Source: Arthrobacter bambusae
Lineage (GTDB): Bacteria; Actinomycetota; Actinomycetes; Actinomycetales; Micrococcaceae
Assembly (NCBI RefSeq): GCF_030812595.1
Contig: NZ_JAUSSZ010000003.1
Coordinates: 307,505-371,504 of the forward strand
Direction: 5' to 3'
Length of the DNA: 64,000 bases
The notes beneath the pieces were generated by a model, which made no database searches, was not told the DNA's origin, and worked only from the letters and a program-made list of their open reading frames with translations. The first letter of the stretch is position 1, and each line of letters starts with the position of its first letter. Of this stretch, positions 1 through 8,569 are shown piece after piece. The translations under genes were made by a program, and so were the position numbers.

Positions 1-1418
1 TCCGAACGCACCTTGCTGAACGGCTGTCCCTTGTACTGGTCCGGGATCAAGTCGATGGTCTCGGGGGTGGGCGTCGGAGTGGCCGAGGTCTCCGTGGGGC
101 TCGGAGTTGCCGAGGTTGGCGGTGCGCTTGAGACCTGGGCCGGAGGAGTGGTTGTGGCCGGTGCCGGGCTGCTGGGGGAGAACAGCCCGGACTGGGTCAG
201 GATCGCCCCAACCAAGGCGAGAAGCACGAGCGCGATCAACGCAATGAGCGGCCACGTCCAAGGGCTGCGCTTCCGCCGTTGTGGCTCCTCCTGGTACTCC
301 TCTTCCTCATGGATGTACTGGTTGTGCTCGTCGGCCTGGTCCAAACTGCGTTCGGCGGCCAAGGCATTGGCGCGGGCCAGGGCGTTCCCACCTTCGGCAG
401 CAGCGCCTACCGCCGCTGCACCCGCTGCGGCGGCGCCGACCACCGGGAGCGCCGACGTCGACGTCGAACGTGCTTCCCTGCCGTACGGCGAGGCGACAAT
501 GCCGGTGGGTGCGGTCGCGATGTTGGTTGGCGCAGTGATGGGGCCCGTTGCTGCCTCGAAGAGCAACATTCCCGGTACAGCGCGGTGAGCCGCGGCAATA
601 TCGCCTGCGCGGATCGCTTCTGCGCCCTCAGCCAGCTTGATGGCATCCGCAGGACGGTTCTTCGGATCCTTGGCGAGCATCGACATGAGCAGCGCGCGTA
701 CCGGAGTGGGCAGGCTTTCCGGCAGCGGAGGCGGAGCGTCGTTGACCTGGGCCAGCGCGATGGCGATCTGGGATTCGCCGGAGAACGGACGATGCCCCGT
801 CAGGCACTCATAGCCAATAACCCCGAGGGAATATATGTCCGAGGCGCCCGTGGCGGTCTGGCCCGTGGCCTGCTCCGGAGCCAGGTACTGGGCCGTACCC
901 ATGACCTGGCCGGTCTGCGTGAGCGGGACCTGGTCAGCCAAGCGCGCGATGCCGAAGTCGGTGACCTTCACACGGAAGTCAGGCGTGATCAGGAGGTTGC
1001 CCGGTTTGATGTCCCGGTGCACCAGGCCCTGGGCATGCGCGGGGGCGAGGGCCCGGGCGGTCTGGGAAATGATGGACAGGGTGCGGTCCGGCGAAAGGAC
1101 CTGTTCGTGTTCCAGGATGCTGCTCAACGGTTGACCGGGAACCAATTCCATGACTAAGTAGGCCGAGCCGTCTTCCTCGCCGTAATCGAAGACGTTGGCG
1201 ATCCCCACGTGGTTAAGCAACGCGGTGTGGCGGGCCTCGGCTCGGAACCGCTGGAGGAAGCCGGGGTCACCCGTGTATTCCTCTTTAAGTACCTTGATGG
1301 CGACGATCCGGCCAAGGATTTGGTCTTTGGCCCTCCAGACCTCTCCCATGCCGCCAATCGCAATGCGACTGGTCAGCTGGAACCTGCCGCCGAGGGTGAT
1401 TCCTGACGTAGGCCTCAC
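1..1418 (-). CDS. pknA: Serine/threonine protein kinase (PknA-like), C-terminus cut by window edge
   Basis: This is a membrane Hanks-type Ser/Thr kinase that phosphorylates cell-wall and division proteins. The N-terminal kinase domain has the glycine loop IGGMGEV (about 21-27), the catalytic lysine in VAIKVLK (K42), the HRDIKPGN catalytic loop (134-141) and DFG (154-156). An Ala-rich linker and a basic stretch lead to one membrane helix, then an extracellular Pro/Thr/Ser-rich stretch that enters what could be a PASTA-like repeat where the window ends. The GTG start overlaps the pbpA stop as GTGA, and the N-terminal context resembles mycobacterial PknA. It is the last visible gene of the fhaA-fhaB-pstP-rodA-pbpA operon, and a second kinase (pknB) would be expected beyond the edge. 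The PknA rather than PknB assignment rests on gene order. Confidence 0.93.
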   Translation of the reverse strand, partial: MRPTSGITLGGRFQLTSRIAIGGMGEVWRAKDQILGRIVAIKVLKEEYTGDPGFLQRFRAEARHTALLNHVGIANVFDYGEEDGSAYLVMELVPGQPLSSILEHEQVLSPDRTLSIISQTARALAPAHAQGLVHRDIKPGNLLITPDFRVKVTDFGIARLADQVPLTQTGQVMGTAQYLAPEQATGQTATGASDIYSLGVIGYECLTGHRPFSGESQIAIALAQVNDAPPPLPESLPTPVRALLMSMLAKDPKNRPADAIKLAEGAEAIRAGDIAAAHRAVPGMLLFEAATGPITAPTNIATAPTGIVASPYGREARSTSTSALPVVGAAAAGAAAVGAAAEGGNALARANALAAERSLDQADEHNQYIHEEEEYQEEPQRRKRSPWTWPLIALIALVLLALVGAILTQSGLFSPSSPAPATTTPPAQVSSAPPTSATPSPTETSATPTPTPETIDLIPDQYKGQPFSKVRS

Positions 1419-2872
1419 TTATTCAACACCGCCTCAAAAATCTTCTTTGCGTTCGGACTGGTTAGCTTTGCGCCGGTAGACACATCGACGCCTTCCATGA
1501 CAATGGTGACGGCTACCTGCGGGTCGTTGGCCGGGGCAAACCCGGTGAACCACGAGTTGTTCAAGCCTGAGTCGCCGAGTTGCGCCGTGCCGGTCTTGCC
1601 GGCCACTTGGATCCCCGGTACCGCGGCACCGCTCGCGATGCCCTGGGATACGACGTCGCTCATCCACTGCGTGATCTGGCTGGCGATATCGGGCGTGGTG
1701 GATGTACGCAGCGCCTCGGGCTTGGGCTCATTGATGACACGCAGGTCAGGCGCCCGGACGGTCTTGATGAGGTTCGGCTTCATCTGGACGCCCTTATTGG
1801 CAATAGCCGCAGTCATCATCGCGATTTGGAGCGGAGTGGCCCTTACGTCACGCTGTCCGACGGCGGACTGGGCCAGTGCTGCCTGGTCCAGATCCTTGGG
1901 GAAGACACTGACCGCGGACTGAAGCTTGAGCTGGTCCCCGAAATCCTGCCCGAAGCCAAACTTGCTGGCCTGGTCCGCGATGGCCTTCTGGCCCAGGTCC
2001 AGGGCGATGCTGGCGAAGGGCGTGTTGCACGACTGCTCCAAGGCGAAAGCGAAATCGGCAGTGTTGCGGGTTGAGCAGTTGCCGCCGGCATAGTTGGGCA
2101 GCGAGGCGCTCGAACCGGGCAACGGCAGGCTCTCCGGGTTCGGCAAGACACTGTCCTTGTTGTACTTGCCGGAGTTCAAGGCGGCGGCTGTATCGACGAG
2201 CTTGAACACGGAACCGGGCGCCAACAGCTGACCAGTGGGTCCGCTCACGGACTGGTTGAGGTTGATGCCGGGGACCTGGTTGATTTGGTCGTAGGCGGCC
2301 TTTTCCTTGGCCGGATCGTGCGTGGCAATGAGGTTCGGATCATAGGACGGCTTGGAGACCATCGCGATGATGGCGCCCGTTTTCGGGTTGGTGACGACAA
2401 TCGAGCCGCGCTGCCCGTCAGGAATGAGGTCGTAGGCGAGCTTCTGGATCACGGGATCGAGGGTCAATTCCACCGAAGCGCCCTTCGGCTGGCTGCCGAG
2501 GAAAATCTGGCTCACACGGTCCAGGAAGAGTTGGTCCGAGCTGCCGGCCAGCTCATCCCGGAGCTGCTGCTCAAGCCCGGTGGAGCCATAGGTCCTGGAG
2601 AAGTAGCCTGTGATCCCGGCGTAGAGCTCCGGCTGGGGATACCTGCGTTGGTACTTACAGGTTTCGTCCCCGGGAACAGACTCGGCAATCGGCTTGCCGG
2701 CCACGATGATGGCACCGCGGTCGTTGCAGTAGTTCGCCAAAACGGCGCGCTGGTTCCACGGATTGTCATTGAGGTCGTTGGCGCCGATGACCTGGACGTA
2801 GCTGATCGCGCCAAAAAGCAGGGCGAACATGGCAACAGCGGCCATCCACGAATTGCGTATGGAATGGTTCAA
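1415..2872 (-). CDS. pbpA: Penicillin-binding protein 2 family transpeptidase (PbpA)
   Basis: This 485-residue class B penicillin-binding protein cross-links peptidoglycan outside the membrane. It has a short cytoplasmic N-terminus, one anchor helix (about 9-30) and a transpeptidase domain with SVFK (221-224), SCN (281-283) and KTG (426-428), so all three active-site motifs are intact. An open frame continues upstream inside rodA, but the family's N-terminus and the operon layout support the TTG at 2872, which overlaps the rodA stop as TTGA and implies translational coupling. It sits between its likely glycosyltransferase partner RodA and the kinase, matching the mycobacterial pbpA locus. Confidence 0.95.
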   Translation of the reverse strand: MNHSIRNSWMAAVAMFALLFGAISYVQVIGANDLNDNPWNQRAVLANYCNDRGAIIVAGKPIAESVPGDETCKYQRRYPQPELYAGITGYFSRTYGSTGLEQQLRDELAGSSDQLFLDRVSQIFLGSQPKGASVELTLDPVIQKLAYDLIPDGQRGSIVVTNPKTGAIIAMVSKPSYDPNLIATHDPAKEKAAYDQINQVPGINLNQSVSGPTGQLLAPGSVFKLVDTAAALNSGKYNKDSVLPNPESLPLPGSSASLPNYAGGNCSTRNTADFAFALEQSCNTPFASIALDLGQKAIADQASKFGFGQDFGDQLKLQSAVSVFPKDLDQAALAQSAVGQRDVRATPLQIAMMTAAIANKGVQMKPNLIKTVRAPDLRVINEPKPEALRTSTTPDIASQITQWMSDVVSQGIASGAAVPGIQVAGKTGTAQLGDSGLNNSWFTGFAPANDPQVAVTIVMEGVDVSTGAKLTSPNAKKIFEAVLNK

Positions 2873-4236
2873 GAGGTCTGCACCGCCTCCGTGGGGGCAT
2901 GGGTAATGGGCGTAGTGTCCACCGGGCCGCGCGCGGTGTTCGAAATCGTGAGCAGCAAGCCCACGATGATCCAGTTGGCAAGCAAGGAGGAACCGCCCGC
3001 CGCAAGGAAGGGAGTGGTGAGCCCCGTCAGCGGGATCAGCCTGGTGACACCGCCGATCACAACAAAGCACTGCAAGGCTATGGCAAAGGACAGGCCACAA
3101 GCCAAGAGCTTGCCGAACGCGTCCCGCGCGCCAAGAGCCGCGCGGAACCCGCGGGTGAAGAGCAACATGTAGAGCATCACGACGGCAAACAGGCCGATCA
3201 GTCCCAGTTCCTCACCGATGAGGGCTACGATCATGTCGCTGTTCGCGAACGGCACCAAATCCGGCCGGCCTTGTCCGAGGCCCGTGCCTCCAAGGCCGCC
3301 GTTGGCCATGCCGAAGAGGCCTTGGACGATCTGCCCGCTGCCGCCCGGGGACCGGTCGAAGACCTCCGGGGTGAAGGCGTTCCACCAGCTGTCCAGGCGG
3401 AACGCGACGTGCGAGAAGAACCTGGACGCCAGGAATCCTCCGCCAAGGATCAATGCGGCGCCGATGACCACCCAGCTGATCCGGCTGGTTGCCACGTAGA
3501 TGATGACGATGAACAAGCCGAAGAAAAGGACCGAGGTGCCGAGGTCCCGCTGAAAGACAAGGATGCCGATGCTCACGAGCCAGGCCGTGATCATGGGGCC
3601 AAGGTCCTTGAAGCGCGGCAATTGCATCGGCCCGATTTTGCGGCCGGCAAGGAGGATGAGGTCCCGGTTGGAGGAAAGATAACCTGCGAAGAAAATGGCG
3701 AGGGTGATCTTGGCGATTTCGCCGGGCTGGAAAGTCATGGGGCCGAGCCGGACCCAGACGCTGGCGCCCAGCACCTCGCCCGCCGAGATACCGGGAACGA
3801 GCGGCAGCACAAGGAGAAATGCGCTGGCCGCGAGTGAGATAAACGTAAAGCGGCGAAGCAGGCGGTGGTCCTTCAGGAACCAGACCACGACGATTGCCAC
3901 GGCCATGGCCAAAAGGGTCCAGCGCAGCTGGTTGTTACCCGTGTCCTCGCCCGGCTGGTCCATGCGATGGATAAAGGCCAATCCCAAGCCGTTGAGGGCA
4001 ACGACGATCGGAAGCATGATCGGATCGGCATATTTCGCGCGGAACCTGAGGATCATGTGGAAAGCGAATGCGGCGACGACCAAAAGGCTCGACTGGAACC
4101 AGAAATCGCGATCGAAAGCGGACGCGCTGTTGAGGCCGACCATGGCGCTGGCGCCGATTCCTACAGCAAGTGCGAGGACCAGCAGGACGAGCTCGACGTT
4201 GCGGCGCGGCATGGGTGTGGCTATGGCCGGAATCAT
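2869..4236 (-). CDS. rodA: FtsW/RodA/SpoVE family peptidoglycan glycosyltransferase
   Basis: This is a polytopic SEDS-family protein of 455 residues that polymerises glycan strands from lipid II, presumably with the PbpA encoded immediately downstream. The sequence is mostly hydrophobic segments consistent with about ten to twelve membrane helices, with the conserved SEDS loop region near GMANGGLGGTGLGQGRP. The frame is open further upstream inside pstP, but the ATG at 4236 overlaps the pstP stop as ATGA and gives a normal N-terminus, so I chose it. RodA is preferred over FtsW because of its position in the pknB-type operon rather than the division cluster. Confidence 0.94.
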   Translation of the reverse strand: MIPAIATPMPRRNVELVLLVLALAVGIGASAMVGLNSASAFDRDFWFQSSLLVVAAFAFHMILRFRAKYADPIMLPIVVALNGLGLAFIHRMDQPGEDTGNNQLRWTLLAMAVAIVVVWFLKDHRLLRRFTFISLAASAFLLVLPLVPGISAGEVLGASVWVRLGPMTFQPGEIAKITLAIFFAGYLSSNRDLILLAGRKIGPMQLPRFKDLGPMITAWLVSIGILVFQRDLGTSVLFFGLFIVIIYVATSRISWVVIGAALILGGGFLASRFFSHVAFRLDSWWNAFTPEVFDRSPGGSGQIVQGLFGMANGGLGGTGLGQGRPDLVPFANSDMIVALIGEELGLIGLFAVVMLYMLLFTRGFRAALGARDAFGKLLACGLSFAIALQCFVVIGGVTRLIPLTGLTTPFLAAGGSSLLANWIIVGLLLTISNTARGPVDTTPITHAPTEAVQTS

Positions 4237-5990
4237 GGGGACACCGCGCACGAAGGGACCGGCGTGGACGTTGGTGACGATGTTGGCCGGTTTGAAGTAC
4301 TCGGACTTGCCGCAGGTGTGGGGCTTGCCGTGGTGCTGCCACTTGCCGTCGGCCTGCCACTTGCCGTCGGCCTGGCCGTGCCCGTGGGGCAATTGGCCGG
4401 CAGCCCGGTGGTGCCGTTCTCCTGGAGGCTTTTCACAATCTGCTGCGCATCGGCGAGGTCCCGTGCCGGGACGGTCTGGCGAACCGTTTGTTGTGTGTAT
4501 TCAGGCAAAGAGTCCATGCGGATATTCGTCGTGGCCTCGACTTTCGAGAGCTGGAACGGGCCAAGGCTCTGCGAAATGCCGTTGAAAATTGCGACGTGCT
4601 GGTTGAATTCACCGACGTAGTAGCGTGTCTGGGTCCACGCATAACCGAGCCACAGCCCGGCGATCACGAGAATGGCCAAGACCGCGGCAATAGCCGGTGT
4701 CAACCAGCGCCGCTTCGGGGCAACGAGCGCCTGTGAATCCTGTCGGTCCTGTTCAGCCTTGTGTGTCAGCACGGTGGCAGCGCGGCGTGCAACGCTGCGT
4801 CCGGCTACGGTGGGGATCGAACCCGTCTCGGCCGCGGTTGCGGCTGCACCCACCAGTTCGTGCGGACGGCTTGAAAGCTCTTCGCGGAGGATCTCCGCCG
4901 ACAAGTGCTCGCCGAGGTGCGGGTCTGTCGCCGTCGGGGGCTCAGTGGCCACGCCCGGTTTTGCGGAATCCGCCGCGCCGGGAGCCTGCATGACGGCGGC
5001 GGCGGACTCTACTGCGGCGGCGGGGGCCCCGGCGTCGGACGTTGTTTCCCGGGGCGTTGCGCTTGCTGCTGCGGGACTTTTGTCGCCTTGTTCTGTGGCC
5101 GGGGCCTTCGCATCGCCGCCGTGCCCGTCCTTGCCCGGGGCCGCCCGTGCCGCCTCGGGCGTTTTCGCTTGGGTTGGCGCTTCCGGGACGACGTCGACGG
5201 CGGCCGTGCTGAGGTTGTCGCCGGTCTCTTCCACGATTTCCAACAGCACTACGGTGACGTTGTCCGGAGCGCCGTTGGCGAGCGTGAGCTCAATGAGGAG
5301 CTCGGCGCATTCGGCAAGATCCTTCGTTTCGCGGACTACTTGCTCCACAACGGCGCCTTGGACGTAGTTCAGGCCATCGGAACAGAGGAGCCAGCGTTCG
5401 CCTGGTTCGACGTCGAGTTCGTTCAGGTCCAGCTCGGGGCTGGCGTCCACATCACCAAGAACGCGCATGAGGACGTTCTTGTGCGGGTGTGTTTCGGCTT
5501 CCTCCGGGCGCAGCCGGCCTTCGTCGATCAGCCTCTGGACAAAAGTATGGTCCACGCTGATCTGCTCGAATTTTCCATTGCGCAGGCGGTAGGCGCGGGA
5601 ATCGCCGATGTGGGCAAAGTGCAGTCTCCTGCCTTCGAGCAGCAGGGCGGTGACGGTCGTGCCCATGCCTGCGAGCTTCGGGTCTACGTGGACCAGCTCG
5701 GAGAGGAGGGAATTGGCGGTCTGGATTTCGTCCGCCAGGACTGTTTCCGCGCCGTCCGGGTAGGAATCATGATCGAGGTGGATCATGTCCAGCACGGTGG
5801 ATGCTGACGCGACGTCCCCACCCGCATGGCCGCCCATGCCGTCCGCGACGACGGCAAGATACCGGCCGGCATACGCGGAGTCGTCGTTCTTCGAGCGGAC
5901 ACGCCCGACGTCGGACCGCGCCGCGTAGCGCATGATCAGGGGGAGTTCCGGAGGCATTGGCTTGCCATCGGAAGGCTGGGGGGAAGCCAT
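4233..5990 (-). CDS. pstP: PP2C-family Ser/Thr phosphatase (PstP/Stp)
   Basis: This is a metal-dependent PP2C phosphatase of 585 residues that counteracts the operon's kinases. Metal-binding and catalytic motifs are present: DGMGGH (50-55), GDSRAY (129-134), SDG (204-206) and APDN (241-244). A long Ala/Pro/Glu-rich linker (about 260-425) leads to a single transmembrane helix (about 430-451) and an extracellular tail. That tail ends in a Pro/Ser/Thr-rich low-complexity stretch with an internal PTASG duplication, visible as an 18-21 base direct repeat near 4336-4376. The start lies 3 bases after the fhaB stop. The linker and tail are longer than in mycobacterial PstP. Confidence 0.95.
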   Translation of the reverse strand: MASPQPSDGKPMPPELPLIMRYAARSDVGRVRSKNDDSAYAGRYLAVVADGMGGHAGGDVASASTVLDMIHLDHDSYPDGAETVLADEIQTANSLLSELVHVDPKLAGMGTTVTALLLEGRRLHFAHIGDSRAYRLRNGKFEQISVDHTFVQRLIDEGRLRPEEAETHPHKNVLMRVLGDVDASPELDLNELDVEPGERWLLCSDGLNYVQGAVVEQVVRETKDLAECAELLIELTLANGAPDNVTVVLLEIVEETGDNLSTAAVDVVPEAPTQAKTPEAARAAPGKDGHGGDAKAPATEQGDKSPAAASATPRETTSDAGAPAAAVESAAAVMQAPGAADSAKPGVATEPPTATDPHLGEHLSAEILREELSSRPHELVGAAATAAETGSIPTVAGRSVARRAATVLTHKAEQDRQDSQALVAPKRRWLTPAIAAVLAILVIAGLWLGYAWTQTRYYVGEFNQHVAIFNGISQSLGPFQLSKVEATTNIRMDSLPEYTQQTVRQTVPARDLADAQQIVKSLQENGTTGLPANCPTGTARPTASGRPTASGSTTASPTPAASPSTSNRPTSSPTSTPVPSCAVSP

Positions 5991-5993
5991 GGG

Positions 5994-6485
5994 CTACGCC
6001 CTCAATTCGATGACCGTCTTGCCGATCCTCACGGGGACGCCAAGCTCCACCGGCAGGGCGCGGGTCAATTGCTGATCGGCGAGGTAGGTGCCGTTGGTGG
6101 AGCCTAGATCTTCGATGAACCATCGGCTGCCTTGGGGGAACAAGCGCGCGTGCCTGCCCGAAGCATAATCATCCTCGAGGACCAGCGTGGCCTCTTGGGC
6201 GCGGCCCAGCAGAATAGGGCTCGCGGCCAATGGAACCGTTGTCCCTTTGAGCGGACCCTCGACGACGACGAGCTGGTGCGCCTGCTGCTTCACGGGCTGG
6301 GGTGGCGCCGGGGCGAGTTCCGGATGCTTGCGCAATTCGCGGGCTGTCGGAGTTCCCATTGCTGCTTTGCGGCCGATCACGAGATCGCGACGCATGGTCG
6401 AGACGATGCTGAAGATCAGTATCCACAGCAACAGGAGGAAGCCGAAGCGGAGTGCTGTGATTGTCAGTTCGCTGATGTCGCTCAC
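5994..6485 (-). CDS. fhaB: FHA-domain membrane protein (FhaB/FipA-like)
   Basis: This 163-residue protein has one N-terminal transmembrane helix (about 12-28) and a C-terminal forkhead-associated domain (about 75-163) carrying the phosphothreonine-binding signature GR...RHARL and the GSTNGTY loop. In mycobacteria the equivalent FhaB/FipA binds phosphorylated kinases and FtsZ/FtsQ complexes, and the same role is inferred here from position and architecture. The GTG start overlaps the fhaA stop as GTGA. Confidence 0.92.
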   Translation of the reverse strand: MSDISELTITALRFGFLLLLWILIFSIVSTMRRDLVIGRKAAMGTPTARELRKHPELAPAPPQPVKQQAHQLVVVEGPLKGTTVPLAASPILLGRAQEATLVLEDDYASGRHARLFPQGSRWFIEDLGSTNGTYLADQQLTRALPVELGVPVRIGKTVIELRA

Positions 6486-7225
6486 GGGCGCCCACCGGAG
6501 GACTGGGGGAGAAGTCTGAAGATGATCTTGGTCCGTCCCATAGTGATGGTGGATCCGTCAGTAAGTTCCACGCTGCCGTCCACTTTGTGGCCGTTGACGT
6601 AGCTGCCGTTGGTCGAACCGAGGTCGACGGCGCGGATGGTTCCTTCCGCCGTCTGGATTTCCAGGTGCTTACGCGAGACGCCGGTATCGTCCACCAGGAT
6701 GTCGGCCTCGGATGACCTGCCCAGCACGATGGAAGGCGCGTTGAGGGAATAGCGTTGTCCGCCTATGTCCAGGACAGGTTGGAGCCGTGTGGGTTCGCGG
6801 CTTGGCGCCGCGGGGACAACGGGCCGCGGAGCTGCAGGCGCGGCAGTCCCGTTGGATCTCTCAGTGCTGGATGTGATTTCGAAGTGGCCTTCGCGCTGGG
6901 CTTCGTCGTGACGGAAGGAGATCCGCACCGGGCCCTGGAGAATGTAACCCTGGCTGCGTACGTGTTGGATGACGACGTCGCACAATTCTTCGGCCAGGGG
7001 CGTTCCCCACTCTTGCGCCCGCGCGAAGTCTTCATTGCTCAAGAGGACATCGAAGACGTTGGGAGCCAAAGTACGGCCGGCCGAGAGAGTGATGGACTTG
7101 TTGTCCAGCTCGCGGCGAAGCTTGCTGGCTATCTCCACGGGCTCCACCCGTGCCCGCGAACCGGTGGAGAAGACGCCGCGGACGGCCTTTTCGAGGCCGC
7201 GTTCAACCCTGTCAAGCAAGCCCAT
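6482..7225 (-). CDS. fhaA: FhaA-like protein (DUF3662 + FHA domain)
   Basis: This is a cytoplasmic 247-residue adaptor. Residues 1-120 form the FhaA N-terminal domain (DUF3662, beginning MGLLDRVERGLEKAVRG), and a C-terminal FHA domain from about 160 carries VLGRSSEADI, SRKHLEI and GSTNGSY. In mycobacteria FhaA binds phosphorylated MviN/MurJ and links kinase signalling to lipid II export. That role is inferred here. An open frame runs 25 codons further upstream, but ATG 7225 has a good ribosome site (AAGGAGAAGG) and starts the family N-terminus. It is the first gene of the minus-strand operon. Confidence 0.93.
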   Translation of the reverse strand: MGLLDRVERGLEKAVRGVFSTGSRARVEPVEIASKLRRELDNKSITLSAGRTLAPNVFDVLLSNEDFARAQEWGTPLAEELCDVVIQHVRSQGYILQGPVRISFRHDEAQREGHFEITSSTERSNGTAAPAAPRPVVPAAPSREPTRLQPVLDIGGQRYSLNAPSIVLGRSSEADILVDDTGVSRKHLEIQTAEGTIRAVDLGSTNGSYVNGHKVDGSVELTDGSTITMGRTKIIFRLLPQSSGGRP

Positions 7226-7587
7226 GGTCCTTCTCCTTTCGTTTCGTTGACCCTGCGGTATCAGTAGCCAAGACGGATCCCTGCAGTGGTTCAAGCGCAC
7301 GCAGGGAGCCTGTCTTCAACCCCGATACTACTGGGCAAGACTGGGAATGGCCTTAATCCACAACGCCTGGAACGCCGGAAAAGTTCGCCGCATTGCGTCA
7401 TTTCGGGAGCTCCCTCGCGTCATTTCCGCATCATGTGAGGGCTGAAAATACGTGGCGTCCAAGGGTTTTTGCGGGCCGGTCCTTGGTCGATTGGCGTTTT
7501 CAACGGGATGTCCGTTATGCTTGATCTCGCTGCTTTCGCAGGGGTCAGGCCGGGGAAACCTGGTACAGACCTGGCGAAAGAAGTTGC
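7226..7587. other. Intergenic region between fhaA and tRNA-Leu
   Basis: This 362-base gap carries no convincing gene. It should hold the promoter of the minus-strand fhaA-pknA operon and the promoter of the tRNA. A direct repeat of CGCGTCATTTC with a GGGAGCTCCC palindrome between the copies lies near 7394-7427 and could be a regulatory site. Nothing else stands out. Confidence 0.5.
7491..7520 (+). promoter_or_regulatory. Candidate promoter of tRNA-Leu
   Basis: TTGGCG (7491-7496) and TTATGC (7515-7520) are separated by 18 bases and lie about 70 bases before the tRNA. They fit an actinobacterial housekeeping-sigma promoter loosely. The assignment is by eye. Confidence 0.35.
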
Positions 7588-7670
7588 GCGCGAGTGGCGG
7601 AACGGCAGACGCGCTGGCTTCAGGTGCCAGTATCCGAAAGGGTGTGGGGGTTCAAATCCCCCCTCGCGCA
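7588..7670 (+). tRNA. tRNA-Leu (anticodon CAG)
   Basis: An 83-base class II tRNA can be folded by hand. The acceptor stem is GCGCGAG (7588-7594) with CTCGCGC (7663-7669) and discriminator A at 7670. The anticodon stem CTGGC/GCCAG encloses loop TTCAGGT, with anticodon CAG at 7621-7623, and there is a long variable arm and a T-arm with GGTTCAAATC. The 3' CCA is not encoded. A leucine tRNA next to the fha/kinase operon is also found in mycobacteria. Confidence 0.97.
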
Positions 7671-7678
7671 CGCAATTG

Positions 7679-7716
7679 AAAGGAACCCCGGTCTTCGGAC
7701 CGGGGTTCCTTTTGTT
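7679..7716 (+). terminator. Rho-independent terminator after tRNA-Leu
   Basis: A perfect 15-base-pair stem (7679-7693 with 7698-7712) is capped by a TTCG tetraloop and followed by a T-rich tract (TTTTGTTT). It lies 8 bases after the tRNA, and the stem also faces the convergent TetR gene. Confidence 0.92.
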
Positions 7717-7743
7717 TAACTCCCCGGGTTGCACCCTTAGCTG

Positions 7744-8430
7744 TTAACTCCCGGGTTGCTCCCGTAGCGCTCCGAGCCCCGTGATGAGCGCATCCAAGCC
7801 CATGGTGAATGCAAGATCGGACGGATAGTTGTTCCGCTCGGGTCCCAAGCTGCGGACCGCCGAGGTGAAGTGCGGCGTGGAGTCTGCCAAGCGGCCGGAA
7901 TCGAAAATGTCCGCCGGAGCGTTCGCGTCGAAGGCGGCGCCGAAAATATAGGCTTCCAGGGCCACGATGCTCGGGATGATCTGCTTTTCCGGGAAGCCCG
8001 CACGGAGGAATCCCTCGGTAACGGCTTCGTACATGGCGAGCGTCTGTGGGGCGTCCGTCACGGGAAGAACCGCGATGACAGAGATCAGCGGGGTGTGCCG
8101 TGCGAAGATGCCGCGGTAGGAATAGGCCCATTGCCGGACAGCCTCCTCCCAGGGGAGGGTGCTGAAGCCGCCGAAGTCGACCTTGGACATCAGATCCTCT
8201 TCCACGAGCTTGAGGACGTCGTCCTTGGAAGATACGTGGTTGTAAAGGGCCGACGGAGCCACACCCAGGGAGCGCGCGAGTGCGGCCATGGTCAGGCCGT
8301 CGTACCCCTTTTTGCTGATCAGTTCCAGCGCCGCTGCAGTGATGCCGTCCTGGTCCAGGATCGCCGCCATTGGCCGACCTGCCCTGCGACGCGCCTTGGT
8401 CTCGCCGGGAACGGGGGTGGGTTCGGGCAT
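7744..8430 (-). CDS. TetR/AcrR family transcriptional regulator
   Basis: This is a 228-residue one-component repressor. The N-terminal helix-turn-helix lies around residues 25-70 (MAALARSLGVAPSALYNHV), and the C-terminal ligand domain resembles the TetR_C subfamily with the GRL...TPHF region. It is transcribed divergently from the flavin amine oxidase at 8570 with a palindrome between the two, so it likely represses that gene and itself. An upstream TTG at 8457 is in frame, but ATG 8430 has a better ribosome site (GAAAGG, 6 bases spacing). The effector is unknown; an amine or polyamine is a reasonable guess from the neighbour. Confidence 0.9.
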   Translation of the reverse strand: MPEPTPVPGETKARRRAGRPMAAILDQDGITAAALELISKKGYDGLTMAALARSLGVAPSALYNHVSSKDDVLKLVEEDLMSKVDFGGFSTLPWEEAVRQWAYSYRGIFARHTPLISVIAVLPVTDAPQTLAMYEAVTEGFLRAGFPEKQIIPSIVALEAYIFGAAFDANAPADIFDSGRLADSTPHFTSAVRSLGPERNNYPSDLAFTMGLDALITGLGALREQPGS

Positions 8431-8510
8431 CGCGGACCTTTCTGGAGGCTGTGTCAAAGCATTATTCCATTTGGGTCTTCACAGCCGGGACCAAGCCAGC
8501 TACAGTTGAG

Positions 8511-8533
8511 ATAAATGAACGTCATTCATTTAT
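8511..8533. promoter_or_regulatory. Palindromic operator candidate for the divergent TetR regulator
   Basis: The inverted repeat ATAAATGA (8511-8518) / TCATTTAT (8526-8533) has a 7-base spacer. A second overlapping register, AATGA-ACG-TCATT, shares the centre. It is AT-rich against a GC-rich background, lies midway between the two divergent starts and has the size of a TetR operator. Confidence 0.65.
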
Positions 8534-8569
8534 TGGTCAGCCAACGGGGGCGGCCACAGAAAGGACATC

